A program made the translations under genes and the position numbers. From the NCBI RefSeq assembly GCF_027942865.1, contig NC_134509.1:7602254-7666253 (forward strand): a DNA stretch of 64,000 bases. The letters run 5' to 3'. Source of the DNA: Odontesthes bonariensis. Taxonomy: Eukaryota; Chordata; Actinopteri; Atheriniformes; Atherinopsidae. Under the pieces are notes generated by a model. It did not search any database. It was given only the letters and a program-made list of their open reading frames with translations, and was not told where the DNA came from. Shown here in pieces: positions 25,168 to 37,654 of this stretch. How positions within the stretch are numbered: position 1 is the stretch's first letter; the number at the start of each line of letters is the position of its first letter.

Positions 25168-27060
25168 CCATATTTTGCTGGTGAGACATTTGGAACGAAT
25201 GAGGGTAGGTCTGTGGCGTTTTGTTTCAAATCAACTGTGTTCCTTTCTTTTAACATTTAATAGTCTTCTTTTGTTATTGATTTCAAAGCAGATTCCTTAC
25301 ATTTCAGTGGCTAAATCTGTCGGCTTTACTGGTGTGGTTTTGTCCAGGTTTGTTTGAAGGTAAAATTTCCGAAAGTGTTATCACTCGCACATACGCAGGT
25401 TGATATTCCAGCCCGGTGAAAAGCTAAACATCAGTGTGGGATGTGATCTATGGATCTGTGTAAAGTGGGAATGTGATTTAAACTCATTTCAGCGCTAACT
25501 CTGTGTTTTCCTCTTCTCGACTCGGAAAAACATGCAGGACAGTCGTGTTTTTGTACTCGTGGCATGAAACACTTCGTCTTTTCTTTTTCTTTTTTTTTCT
25601 TTTTTTTTCATTTTGAAAAAACGTCTTCATATTTTGCTCTGGACAAAATTTTAAAAGAGAAAAAGAAGGCGCCAGCCAAAGACGCTAACAGTCCCCAGCA
25701 TGTTCTGGTTCCCAACTTAAAAATTGCTACAAAAAAAAAAAAAAAAGATTTAAAAAAAAACACACAAAAATGGACTTTTGGAGCCACTGACGGCATGGAC
25801 AGACCAGCATGAGCGATACTTGTCAAGTTTTAAAACAAAAAAAAAAGAAAAAAAAAGTTTTGCATGAATCTTGTGTCTTTTTCATATTTGCCTCCTTAGC
25901 AGCAGTGTCCAGCTGCTTTTTTTTTTTTCTTTACCACTAAACTTGTTGACGGGCAGCTGGCGGTTTGACGCCGGTTAACACGACAAAGAGCACAGTGCTA
26001 TTTGGCAAAAAAGGCCTGTTGACAAACAAAATGGTTGCTGCGACAATAACATGTTGCAGCTTCATTTTCCTGTCACGGTTTTCTTCTGTATAATAGAAAA
26101 CTATGTGGTCATTCTTCATAGTAGCTTTGGTTTTCTCAATGAACAGTCCTCTCCCTCCCCTGTCTGTATCCCCCTTGACTGCCATTATGTTTTTTTTTGT
26201 TTTTGTTTTTGTTTTTTTTTGTTATTTTTTTGTTATTGAATGTCCATATAAAATGTTTTATATAAAATGTTATGTTGTGAATGAGCTTCCTGTGGGTCTT
26301 TAATATTTTATTTATTTATATATGTAAAGTTATTCATTTACTCAAGAGAATTAGCTGTATTGTATAATTCAGCATGCAGGAAAGGCTGGAAGTTGATTGA
26401 TCTCCATATGAAGTAACTAATACTGTCGCCTAGTGGCAGTCGCTGACCTTTTTTGGAACTTGGAACCAGTTGAAACATTTTCATAGCAGTAAACATAAAG
26501 CGAGACGTCACCTCCGAAAAGAACATTTTGGCTCCCACTTGATTATTTCCAAGGGGTGTGAAGATTCAGCTATGGATCAGATCCCATTTTTAAGTTCTTA
26601 TTGTTAAACGATACACTGACTCCTGGTCCAATTCCACTGTTAAACAGACTAAAGTCAGCTGTATAAAGTTTTGCACTGAACCTGCTTAACATCAGTTGCT
26701 GGGTGTCGGTTCACGAGCGAAAACATATCTGAAGCTTTTATTTCCTTTTTTGAAAAGCTGCAAACAAGACGTAAAGTGGACATGTCCGGAAAAACGGCAG
26801 TGAGTCAGGTGAGTGTATTGTTTGGTGAGCTCATTTTCTTATTTGCCAGCTCAGATGGGATTCACAGAGTCGTTTCCGTTCCTCCTAATGTGCATCCTAG
26901 TAAGTCAGTCTCATAACAGGCTCTCGTGTTGTTGCTCGCGATTCAAAAAACACAAGCGTGTCAAACGACGTCATCATAGTTTTCAGTGGCCCTTTTGAAA
27001 TCATAATTCTTGGAGACCTTTGTATTCTATAAGAAGGAAAAAATAAAATGTCTGTTCACT
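23104..27060 (+). other. rbfox2: 3' UTR and downstream flank of rbfox2
   Basis: No further coding exon follows the TAA. The stretch is AT-rich with long T and A runs, an ATT repeat near 23,978, AT repeats at 24,750-24,790, a (GT)n tract at 25,124-25,166 and one TGCATG at 25,861. Possible polyadenylation signals are ATTAAA near 23,295 and 24,853 and AATAAA at 27,042. The last would give a 3' UTR of nearly 4 kb, as is usual for RBFOX genes. The true end cannot be fixed from sequence. Confidence 0.55.
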
Positions 27061-27437
27061 GGCAGTGTCTGTAGAGCATCAGTCATTGGGTGAGAAGGCA
27101 TGGTGAAAGATCTGCAGAACCTGTGGATGCTGGCGCAAGCAGGAACAGCATTGGAGACACAAAGATAGCTGGGATAGACTCAGCCCCAAATTGGGTGAAG
27201 TGGGTATATATTTGCACCTTTTCAACTTATTAAACTGTTTCTTCAGTAACATGATCCCCTTGCCTGTTGCCGATTGTCTGTTGTTTGTAGAAACGCTACA
27301 AAGCAAACTAGGAGGCCATCATGATTTTTATTTTTTTTTCCCACGTTGCGCATCAAAACAAAAAAGGTCAAAGAGGTCATTCTCAATTCCCAGGTTGCCT
27401 CCAGAGAATTTGGAATAACTTTTGATGATCGCTCTAC

Positions 27438-27946
27438 TAGAGGTGGAACGATATACTTTGGTCACGATTCGATTGTATCACGATTCTTGATAATTGCAAT
27501 TCTACAAGTATTGCGATTCGATATAATCAGTAATTGCAATTTTCTTCCTCCTTAAAAAAACAAACAAGTTGAATCATACGCTCCTAGAATGAATGTCGTT
27601 CCCATAAACCAGGGGTCCCCAACCACCGGGTCGCGGAATTGCATAAACGATGCACATAAGTCTGTGTCAGTCAGTCCAGCAGCTGATATTTATTTCAACT
27701 CAGACAAAAAGAGGTACTTAACATGTACAGCCTTTTTTAAAGTTTACAGTTACAAAATGAATTGAAATGTCCACACAGCACAAATGTGGGCTAGTTTTAA
27801 CATAACTTAATGTAATGAATTGATGAAGTTTTTCTGGACACGGATATGATGTAATATAATCGATTCTGGGGAGAAAAATCGATTTTTAAAATCATCCCAT
27901 TAAAAGTCGCGACATGTACATGAATCCTTTTTTTCACCCGCCCCTA
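27438..27946. mobile_element. hAT-like non-autonomous DNA element
   Basis: The ends TAGAGGTGG and CCGCCCCTA are imperfect inverted repeats. They are flanked by CGCTCTAC and CGCCCTAC, 7 of 8 matching, the 8-bp target duplication expected of hAT elements. The interior has CGATTCGAT-type repeats and, near 27,610, the phrase CAGGGGTCCCCAACCACCGG, itself known from another teleost repeat, so the copy may be nested. No transposase is present. Confidence 0.6.
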
Positions 27947-28007
27947 CGCCCTACTGTAAACACTTGGTAAATTAAACTGCTGCCTTTGTACCACACAGTC
28001 ATGACTT

Positions 28008-28373
28008 AATCTAGGGCTGCACGCTGGTGTGGTGGTTAGAACCGTCGTCTCACGGCACAAGGGTTCCAGGTTCAATTCTGTGTGGAGTTTGCATGTTCTC
28101 CCTGCGTATGTATGCATGGGTTCTCTCCAGGTACCACCCCCCCAAAAAAATATGCATGTTAGGTTAATTGGTGATGCAAAATTGTTCCTAGGTGTGAGCG
28201 CCCAGCCACCGGGGAATGCAAGCCAGTGTATTTCTATTTATCCGGTCCCAAGCCCGGATAAATGGGGAGGGTTGCGTCAGGAAGGGCATCCACCGTAAAA
28301 CTTGCCAAATCAGTGATGCGAGATCGACTTGCTGTGGCGACCCCTGATAAAGGGAGAGGCCGAAAGAAGAAGA
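28008..28373 (+). mobile_element. tRNA-derived SINE-like retroelement with target duplication
   Basis: A perfect 11-bp duplication, AGTCATGACTT, flanks it at 27,997-28,007 and 28,374-28,384. The head has an A-box-like GTGGTTAGAACCGTCG and a B-box-like GGTTCAATTC. The body carries the teleost repeat phrases GTTTGCATGTTCTCCCTG and CTGTGGCGACCCCTGATAA. It ends in an (AAG)n tail. The tail plus target duplication shows retroposition. Confidence 0.75.
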
Positions 28374-28384
28374 AGTCATGACTT

Positions 28385-29450
28385 GGTCTACAATCATGCC
28401 AGCGACTCCTGGAGCACTTAAGAACAGTGATATTTTGACCTACTTAAATACCCATACTGACAATTACAATCTCATCCTTTGCAACTGTACTTAGACGGTT
28501 AAAACTGCAATGTGTATCCGTCTCCAGCACAGCTGAGGCTGATCATTTTTGGCCATCATTTTGCTGGTGCTTGGCTAGGAACTTCTCGAGATTTAACAGC
28601 TAAATGATCAACGTTCAGCAAAAATCAAATCAGCCAGCCGACCAGATTTCTACATGGATGACAACATATTTTGATCCAAAACACAATGCGAAAGGTGGTG
28701 CTGAAGGGCAACTCCAGGGAGTCCGTGCATAATGTTGTACCAAGCCAACGATTAGATGTTGAGTCATTTTTACCAGATAAATGAAAACTTTTCCAGTGAA
28801 ATGAAAAATGTACGAGATCACCAAAGTCAATTAAGTTCGACCTCGAGGATCACAGTGTTGTGTGTAGAATTTATTGGTTGAATTATTTCAACGAGATGGA
28901 GCGACTGCTCAACATAACCATCCCTCAAGACATTAGCATGGCTAATTACAGCAGCTTTAATGATGCATAATTGTACATTACATCATCTAGAATTGGTTAC
29001 AAGTTTCTCTTACAGTACTGTCTTCAGGATCAGATATGAATTGCCTGAGAGTTTAACTTTATCACTCCGTGTGAGTTTGGGGTTTGAGACGAGACATAAT
29101 TTCTTGGGGAAAATATTTCAGACATAATTCTGTACTCACGTTTCACATTGATAATTCATAAAAATATATATCTTTCATAAACGGCTGTACATTAAGAAGA
29201 AATAGCTCCAAAGAGGGGGAGAGAGATGGAGACAAAGGCAGAAGAGAGGAGAGAAAGGTAAAAAGTGATAAAGTTACAGCACTGATCAGTCTTGATTTGT
29301 CCTACGACAGTCTCTCAAAGAAGCATCAGTGGAGTGCAAAATACTGGAGAGGAAGTCTGGGGCTACCGCTTGAAGCGTGGAAACCTCAATGAAGCACATA
29401 TAAATAAATAATCACAATTTATATATATATATTACAGATTGTATTGCTAT
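28385..29450. other. Gene-free interval between rbfox2 and pde6h copy 1
   Basis: No coding exon seen on either strand. TTTATT at 28,869 (AATAAA on the - strand) is a possible polyadenylation site for pde6h copy 1. If it is used, much of this interval is its 3' UTR. Confidence 0.4.
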
Positions 29451-29601
29451 TTTGACACATCTCTGAGACAGCTGAGTTTTGGTGCATTATAACAAACATG
29501 AGGTCAGGTAACTCGGGAGGCAAAGGGGAACAGGGCCAGATGGGTGCAGCAACAGTAGTGCAGGTGGGTAACACGGGTGGGGTGAAGACATGGGAAGGTT
29601 T

Positions 29602-30208
29602 CTAGACGATTCCATATTTCGCCAGGTCGCTGAGCTCCATGTCCCCGAAGGCTTCCCATGGGCAAACCACTGTGATGTCTGTGCCAAGGCCCTCCATGCC
29701 GGGGATGTCGTCTCCGAATCTGCAACGAAAAAAACCACGATTTAACTCCCCCAAATCTTTTCCATTGTTGTGTGACTTTTAAAGGAAGAACGAGCTCTCG
29801 TGTGTTGTTATCATCAGCATTATTTTTTATTTTTCCAATTAAAACACTGTTTCAGGTAAAAGCAAAATAATTCAAAAGCATCAAAATCATTTTACATTAA
29901 ATTACTAATGGGTGTGAGAGGAATCTAAATTTTGTAGATCGCAAAAGGTCTTTCGTTCAATCCGAGGTGGCCACGAAATGAATCGTGAATCAAATGGAGA
30001 AGGAGAAACAAAACAGTCTCGCCTCACAAAACTTCTTCCATATATTGGACCTTTCTATGTTATCACTGATGATGTTGTTTTAATGTTGTTCTTATGTTTC
30101 TTACCCCTTCTGGCCTGGTTTTGGGGCCTTGCTCTTGAAGGTACGAGCAGTCCTCTGCTTGAACTTGGGAGGTGCCTTCTTGTCAGCGGGAGTTGCGACA
30201 TCTGCCAT
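29602..30208 (-). CDS. pde6h: Cone PDE6 inhibitory gamma subunit, copy 1
   Basis: Small inhibitory subunit of photoreceptor cGMP phosphodiesterase, released by activated transducin in the outer segment. Two coding exons on the - strand, 30208-30105 and 29719-29602, joined in phase 2 across a 385-bp intron, give 73 residues. Seen: the polycationic stretch [41 protein letters not shown], and the C-terminal LAKYGIV tail that plugs the PDE6 catalytic site. It is about 10 residues shorter than mammalian PDE6H, at the N-terminus. It differs from copies 2 and 3 only at residue 65 (Ser for Gly), with several silent changes. The choice of pde6h over pde6g rests on the neighbouring erp27 and Gla-protein genes. 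Confidence 0.88.
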
Positions 30209-31771
30209 TTTGCTGGTTTGCTGAAGGTTTAGAAGAAGCAAGAGCAAAATATATAAGTTCCCAATACATTGCACTGTTTATAAACCCAGGCTATAAACTT
30301 ATCTATTTTGCCAGTCATTGAAAGGTTTGGAACGGCTGCAACGGCTGTGTCTGCCATCTTTTATGCTCTGAGATAGACCGAAGTAACAGTTTTTTAGTTA
30401 ATCTTGATCTTTAACAGCTTTTCCCCTTCATCCTGATCCTCCTCTTCTAAGTTCCAACTCCCCCGCCCCTCGATGATGTAACTCTTTCAGGGGAGGTGAA
30501 ATTATATGTCGCAGCGCCTTAAGACCCTGTTACACAAAGAGATTTGTCTATTTTTACAACTTATAGCTTTTAAGATTCTTCTTGGCATAGTTATAGACCA
30601 GAATATCACCTATTTCAAAAGCAAGACTTAAGTCAATACACTTACTGTGCGTCAATAAACCCTATGATCCTATAAGAAGATTTTCCACTTAACAACTAAT
30701 TTTTAATCTACTTTAATCTGTCAAACAAGCACATCTTGAGGGAAAGCTCAGCAGTGCTCGGCATTTGACCTCAGATGTACTTGGACTTGACTGATGTCTT
30801 CTCTGGACGCATAGTAAATGGGTTTTCGATTTCACACCCGAATTTCTTTTTTTCACACTTCTCAGTGAGGTTCAAGCCTATCTTGATGTAAAATTCGAAT
30901 TATTCCTACACTTTTATTTGACCAGGATATCTCGTTATCGATCTAGATCTCTTCTTCTGGTGAGTCCTGGCAATTACTGCAGCACATCTTATTTAACAGG
31001 AAACAGAGCAGATTCAACCCTCACTTAATGGTGGAAGAGCATAAAATAAGGTTGGTGATCAAACGCGGTGCAATTTTAAAAACATTTACAAAACGTGACT
31101 TTTACAGATGTTTCCTCTGTGTTTTAACATTTCTCCACTTTTTTTAATGTATGTTTAAACAATCTTTTTTTGTGGCTTTTCACTTTTGTTAGTAAAGCCA
31201 GCGTGTGTTGCTTTTTCAGAGAACATTCAAGCTTCTGTTTACTGTAATATGAAATGTCTTGTAAGATTAAAAACACTTTACTAAATGTTTAAAGGATGAA
31301 AGTCCAAATTTGAAATTTGATGACGTGGTGTTTATCATTTATATTTGCCAAATGTATTTTTAATATCCCTGAAATAGGGTAAAATACATTTCTATAGGAT
31401 GCCTACCCATGGCTGAATGCAGTTACTGTCGTGAAAACGACCAGGTGGCTTAAAAAGGATTTAAATGAGCTTTCGAGTCGACTTGCGTTCTTTTCTATTG
31501 TTAAATTAGTTTGTGCCAAAACTGAAAAATTGAAAAAAAGTGTATTTGATAAGACTTCAGCCTCCTGACTGTTCCCAGCTTTCACAGAGCGCAAATAAGT
31601 TATCACATCAACTTCTGTAATACCTCTCAACAATTTCTGATGAAACATCAAACACTTGAGTTTTTTTCTAAGGAAGAGTATGTGAGTGCTGATTCCGTCT
31701 GTATCTGAGGCTAACACCGCTTTCCCTGCACAGCTGAAACAGCATTGTAAAAGTCGGAGTGTCAGTCTTAC

Positions 31772-31892
31772 CTTTTCCTGCAGTTGGACTGTTGGTTACT
31801 TGTTGGTGTTGCTCTGGTCAGCTTCAATCTGTCTGGTCTCTCTCTTGTCCCCCTTTTATATGCCTATACTCCCTCCCCCTTTTCTCTAATCC
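31772..31892 (-). promoter_or_regulatory. pde6h: Promoter and noncoding first exon of pde6h copy 1
   Basis: Read on the - strand: GGATTA (complement of TAATCC at 31,887), a CRX/OTX photoreceptor site; then TATAAAAGGGGG (31,860-31,849), a strong TATA box; then a probable noncoding exon ending at 31,772 with the donor GAAAAG|GTAAGA. The acceptor would be CTTCAG just before the ATG exon. Arrangement and spacing resemble copies 2 and 3, although the sequence itself is not obviously homologous. Inferred, not tested. Confidence 0.6.
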
Positions 31893-33944
31893 CCCGCCTT
31901 AATGCGCCCTGCCATGTGAAGATGACTGCCACCTTACATAATGAGGCATCACTGTGAAAAGTAAACAACTCTGTTTCCCACCATAGAAATACTATTTTGT
32001 GAATACTTTTTTTTAAGGTAAATATTGTGTATTGTTGTCATTATCAGCCCCATTAAAAACAGTGCATTTGATTGTTTCAGTCGCAATAAAAACAAGATGA
32101 TAAAGTGTGGGAGGACTCTGGAAAAGCAATGATGAAGCCTTTGAATGAAGAATGGCCTAAAATAAGATGAGATAAGGGAGGAAAGTGTGTCATACAAATA
32201 GCATGATTAATGTTTTACTATCTCCTGAGTTTTTGTGACATGGGTCATTGGTCATTTAAGGATCCACTTACAGTCTCAGCATTGCTCTTTAACCTCAGGC
32301 CATGACATGAGGGGACAGCTTAAGAGCTGAATAGTTAAGTATTCTTTATCCCTCTCCATGTGGCTGATCTCCTGAGAAGGGTTCAAGATGCCTCATCTCT
32401 TATATCACATGCTCCAAATCTATATGCAGGTGATATTAGGACACGTTTGTTTACAAATACAGTCGAAATGTATCCCTGTCTTTAGTATTTCATTATCTCT
32501 GCTGATTTTGTAATCTTTCTTATCGTTTATAAGCACTCAAACCTTTCTAGATTTAGATGCTTTTATGTAACATTTTGGTATAAATGTCACTATATAAAAG
32601 AATGAGATCCATCAATTAATCACTTTTTATACAAAGTGAGAACACTCTACACAGTTCAAATGTCATGTAAAATGTATAAATAAATACACACACGCACATA
32701 TTTTTATATGTATATATATTAAAGTAGAACTTATAAAAAAAGAGTTTTAAAATCAATACCTTTCAACCTCCCGATCCAATTCTAAAATCCTAAAAGGGCT
32801 CTATAAAGTTTATTAAATTTAAAAAAAAAAATGTATTTAACTCATGAAATACAAAAGGGATAAACAGATATGCCCGTTAATAAAACATTCATCTATCCAT
32901 CCTTCCATTTTCTAAAAAGCTTAATCCGCAAATACCATAAGTAAAACTGGCTAAATGTTATGAATGCATAGTCAAATAAAAAACTAGAATTAAGTTATCA
33001 GCCAGACTGAAGAAGTGGGTTTTAAATATGCTTTTAAAAACATCAACACTGTGCTGCCCTCAGTTCTTCAGGAAGGTTGTTCCACAGTTGGACTTTAAAG
33101 GCCGCTTCCAGAAGACCTGGAGGCTCTGGAAGGTTTCAATGACAAAAGCAAATCCAATTAATAGGCAGCACAATGTAATTAGGAGTTTTGTAAACCAATC
33201 CCAGAACCTTAAACAATACTAAAGCCGACACGGGGCTAATTTAAAGACTTTAAAATCCGTGTGACATGAGCTCTCTTTCTCTAAACAACATCCATGCTGA
33301 TGAATTTTGAAGAACTATTACAGCAATCAATCCTGAAGGTAGCAAAAGCCTCTCGTGTCATGTTTGACCATTGTTTCATCCACAGTTCCTTCAGCTACAA
33401 GATGTGTGATGCAATCCTTGATTGATTTACTGGCGCGCTCGGGGTCATTATATTTATAATTTAACTTCCAGTTAAACTTCAGTTTTCAGACAGACGGCTT
33501 GACATTTTCCACAGACATTCTTTGACCTGATGCTAGATTCAGAGTTGAATCGCAGACTGCAAGCTGAGAAGAAGTGAAGCAAATCTAATCCATAACAATT
33601 CCATCACCATGCTTCACGTGTGGTTTGAAGTTCTTGTTAAAAGATCTACGTCAACACTTCGACTGTTACTGTGTCCCAAAAGCTCCCAACATGTTCATGC
33701 TAAACCACTGGACCAATAACTTAACGTCAGTTTTCACAATCTATCACTTTCCCAACAGATATAGAAAATATATTTTCATTATCAGCTCCTCAATCCTTAG
33801 TTCAAATGCTACAGATATGGTCTCAGACATTCTGTGGATACTAAATATAAACGGTCTTAAATGGTGTCCAGATATGTCAAACAATCAAACGATGAGTCCT
33901 CAATGACATCTGTTCTCTAATCAAAATCACGATATTCAATCAAA
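31893..33944. other. Gene-free interval, includes a probable repeat remnant
   Basis: Separates the divergent promoters of pde6h copies 1 and 2. It is AT-rich with no coding exon. About 33,000-33,240 (around GGAAGGTTGTTCCACAGTTG) resembles a dispersed teleost repeat I have seen before but cannot classify. The CATCTATCCATCC phrase near 32,890 also belongs to common repeats. Confidence 0.45.
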
Positions 33945-34616
33945 AAAGGACTTTTTAAAAAAGATTTTCTAATTCCTTACCAGACTCACAATTAAACCTT
34001 TATCTCAGGACCTCTTTTGATCTTACCATGTTGACATCACACACCTCAGTAGCCTCAATTACAAAGAGAACACCAGGGCAAAGATGTCAGAGGTATAAAT
34101 AGAACTAATTGGAATTATTAGCAACTAATCTGGAACACCTGATTTTATGGTTTTCAACATGTGTAGAGGTGCACATTCTTTTGTTTCCCATGAGACTAGT
34201 CAGTTTTTTTTTAAATTTAATTTATTTTTGTTCAGTTAATTACCAAATGTAAATTTACTGTCTGATTTGAGTGTGTCAGCTTTATCAACAGGCACAGTTT
34301 CAAGGGTTTGCTCGTTCATGTCTTACAAAGGTGAACAGTTTACATTTGGTGCACATATTTCTTTACGCGTATATAAAGCTTTAAAAACACAAAGCTGTTG
34401 AGCTTCTCTTTAATCATCTCATTTTAATCACTGCTGCCAGTAAATGACACCTCTCCACTTCACTTGAATTTGAACGTTTGACACGTGTGTCCAGCTTGAA
34501 ATGCATTTTGTGTTTACATCAAGCTTTCCTTTATCTCACCTATTTGTGGCTTAGCTGCTGCAAAGGAGGGCTGAGCAGAGCTGTTACATGAAAGAGTGAC
34601 AGAATGTACATTAAGT

Positions 34617-34728
34617 GGATTAGCAGCTGGGGAGGAGTTTAAAAGGAAGCCTCGGACCGACAGAGGAGCACCACAAGTGAGAAACCGACAGGCTCAACAC
34701 ACAGCTTCAGATAAACGCTGAACAAAAG
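34617..34728 (+). promoter_or_regulatory. pde6h: Promoter and noncoding first exon of pde6h copy 2
   Basis: GGATTA (34,617-34,622), the CRX/OTX photoreceptor site, lies 15 bp before a TATA-like TTTAAAAGG (34,638-34,646). A noncoding exon starting near 34,670 would end at 34,728 with donor AACAAAAG|GTGAGA. The acceptor is CCTTCAG, just before the coding exon. Confidence 0.6.
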
Positions 34729-35306
34729 GTGAGATGAAACTGCAATTTTGTCAGCTCTTGTACGAGGAGCTTTAACTGCTTTTATAATGTGCATCGTCCT
34801 GGGATGTTTAAAGGGCTTCTAAGGACTTCGTATTGCATCAGATTTCTTTCTGCTTTTCATTTGTTTCCTTATAGAACAGAATACAGTTTATTTGCTTGAT
34901 TATCCCAACTGAAATGGAGCCCAGATTGGATGCTTTATGAGTCGTTCTGTGTGCTGACCTTTTTGTTGGTACTCGTCAGCTTCCTCTCTCTATTGTTTGT
35001 CAGAGTTCTTTGGATTTAAACAAACACAGATATGTTCAGAGAACTGGTTGTCCATTTTATTTTCAAGGGTTAGTGCATTTCTCTCTTGCTGACTGGTGTG
35101 AATGTTTCCAAGAGGCTGAGAAATATATTGAACAGAAGTTACAGTGCAGCTTTACTGGAAAGTGCAAGTCATGAGAGAGAATGCTCAAACCTTTCAATAA
35201 CTGGCAAAATAGATAAGTTTAATGCCTGGGTTTATAAACAGTGCAATTTATTGGGAACTTATATATTTTGCTCTTGCTTCTTCTAAACCTTCAGCAACCC
35301 AGCAAA

Positions 35307-35659
35307 ATGGCAGATGTCGCAACTCCCGCTGACAAGAAGGCACCTCCCAAGTTCAAGCAGAGGACCGCTCGCACCTTCAAGAGCAAAGCACCTAAACCAG
35401 GCCAGAAGGGGTAAGGCTGAGATATTTCTATGATCACACTCGCAAAGTAAACATTTTCGGGCAATCTTTCCTCCTTCAATCAACAACTGCCACATCTGTG
35501 TCGCAGTTTTTTAATCAAAGCTTCTCGTATCTATGGTTCAGATTCGGAGACGACATCCCCGGCATGGAGGGCCTTGGCACAGACATCACAGTGGTTTGCC
35601 CATGGGAAGCCTTCGGGGACATGGAGCTCGGCGACCTGGCGAAATATGGAATTGTCTAG
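35307..35659 (+). CDS. pde6h: Cone PDE6 inhibitory gamma subunit, copy 2
   Basis: Two coding exons, 35307-35410 and 35542-35659, joined in phase 2 across a 131-bp intron, encode 73 residues from [11 protein letters not shown] to LAKYGIV. Gly is at residue 65 (copy 1 has Ser). The polycationic region, transducin-interaction region and C-terminal inhibitory tail are all present, so it looks functional. The start is the first ATG after the acceptor at CTTCAG. AATAAA at 36,117-36,122 is the likely polyadenylation signal. It is transcribed towards the centre of the inverted repeat, converging on copy 3 and divergent from copy 1. Confidence 0.88.
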
Positions 35660-36986
35660 AAACCTTCCCATGTCTTCACCCCACCCATTTTACCCACCTG
35701 CACTACTGTTGCTGCACCCATCTGGCCCTGTTCTCCTTCACCTCCCAACTCACCTGACTCCTTGTCTGTTATAATGCACAAAAACCCCAGAGCTGTCTCT
35801 GAAATGTGTCAAAATAGAGCCCTCTGTCCTCTGCCTTTACACATCTAACCGCTTCACCTTTCCCTGCCTTTCCACTGAATCGCCATCATCCCCTCCCACT
35901 TCCTCCCCACCTCTTCCACCTCTCCCTCTTAACCTTGCACAGAGGAAAAAAAACTCTTCTCCTCAAAGCTGCTGATTCATTGTGCACAGAAGTTTGTTAT
36001 TGTACTCACAAAATGACCTTTTGTTTCTTATGAGAAGTCTGCAATTCACATCATGCTGTACCGAGTAAGACCAGCTCTGTTTCTCAGTCGAGAGAAAGTT
36101 GCATGATAAGAAACCCAATAAATGTGACAATTTTCCACAGAAACATCTCATTGTGTTCTCATTATTGACAGAAATATATGCCGACACTGCAACTTTCATG
36201 CATTCAAACTGTAGAAATAAATCAAGGAGAGAGTGAACTGAAACATAGAGGGCAGAGAATATAAGTGAAGCCTCTGTTGCCATGGCTGCCAGACCCGCTT
36301 ATTCAAATAAGTAGTGTTTTTTGCCTCCTTCTGTAAAGAGTAAATTTTGACTGAGAACAACATTTCAAAAGTCAAGAACAATACAGTACAGCATCTGTTT
36401 AATTATCAAAATAATACCACAGACGCACCTAACATTTAAATGCACATACGCAATGCAGAACTAATGTATGAAGGGATAAAACAGATGGAAACTTGCTGTC
36501 CTGCTCCTCTTGTCCTAATTCTGACTTTTTTATACTTTTCACCAACTGACCATTCTGCTGCTTGTTTATGTTTACGTATCATGTTAATGATCAAAATGCA
36601 AAGGTACCATTTCACTGGTCACAATGCAGAATATAGAGTTACATGGAAAAAGTTAGGCAGTAAAAGTAAAGAGAGAACACAATACTTCCAATATGAATAG
36701 ATTTTATATATCAGTTAACTTCTTATAAAGTGCTGTACATTGGATTTAAGAGCAAATCGACATGGCCACAAGCAGCAACGGCTTCAATTTGTGATTGAAA
36801 ACATTCCACATCGACACAATAATTGACAACATCCTGCTGGTTTGGCATTTTGTGAAATATTTTGGAGAAAATCCTTACAGGACTAATCGCAGCCAGATTA
36901 CAGATTTCACTGCGAACTCACTGACATATCTGAACACCATCGGACGTGCGATAGCTACGGTTCAAAGAATGTCTGTCGATTTTGCT

Positions 36987-37208
36987 TGAATTTGACAGGT
37001 TTGTGGAAATCCATCCATCCATTGACAACCATGCATGCTCACAGTCACACCTGCTGGCAGTTTACAATCCCCTGTTAACCAAACAGATGCGTCGTTGGCC
37101 TGCAGGAGGAAGGTGGAGCACCCAGAGAAAACTGAGGCAGGCAAAAGTGAGAACATGGCTGTGAAAATGTAGATATTAATTAACTTTTACATATTCTCTT
37201 TTAAAGTA
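36987..37208. repeat. 222-bp segment present only in the left arm
   Basis: The left arm breaks from the right after GTCTGTCGATTTTGCT and resumes at TACAGTGATG. The extra 222 bp include CCATCCATCC, CACAGTCACACCTGC and GGAGGAAGGTGGAGCACCC, phrases of a common teleost dispersed repeat. Either it inserted here or the right arm lost it. Confidence 0.75.
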
Positions 37209-37365
37209 TACAGTGATGGACTTCTGAATTGATTATAGGTTCCAGTGATGTAATTGTGGTCAATTCAGTTTCGCATACAGGTCATTTGTTTGGGTGTTAG
37301 GGTTTTTTTAGATGTGTTTTAATTAGATTAGATTACAGTATGCCTTTTATATTAATGTCACATTT

Positions 37366-37654
37366 ACCACGCTCACACTCACTCCCAGAGTCAATTTAGA
37401 GTCACCCATTCACCTAACATGCATGTTTTTGGATGGTAGGAGGAAGCCAGAGTACCTGGAGAGAACTACAGGCTCTCACCAAAATCTCAGGAGATCTTGC
37501 CCAAATTTGATGATTAAGAGGATCAATGCAAAGATGCTACACTGGACATACAAAGTAGAGAAATGTGGCCAACGAATGTGAAAGGGTTTTATCTTAAAAC
37601 TGCTTCCATAAATTTGTACAAATTCAGATTATTATCATTACTTAGTCAATCCAT
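37366..37654. repeat. Spacer of the inverted repeat, containing a dispersed repeat
   Basis: About 290 bp of single-copy loop between the arms. It contains CAATTTAGAGTCACCCATTC and AGGAGGAAGCCAGAGTACC, the same teleost repeat family and orientation as the 222-bp insert. Confidence 0.75.

Larger units (their letters stand above)
33945..37365 (+). repeat. Left arm of the pde6h inverted repeat (3.4 kb)
   Basis: Nearly identical to the reverse complement of 37,655-40,866. Matching points keep a constant coordinate sum: ATG 35,307/39,503, donor 34,728/40,082 and AATAAA 36,117/38,693 all give 74,810, so there is no net indel over more than 2 kb. The sum then shifts by 9 bp near 36,200 and by 222 bp at 36,987. 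The arm holds a complete pde6h gene with promoter, introns and polyadenylation signal. Confidence 0.95.
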
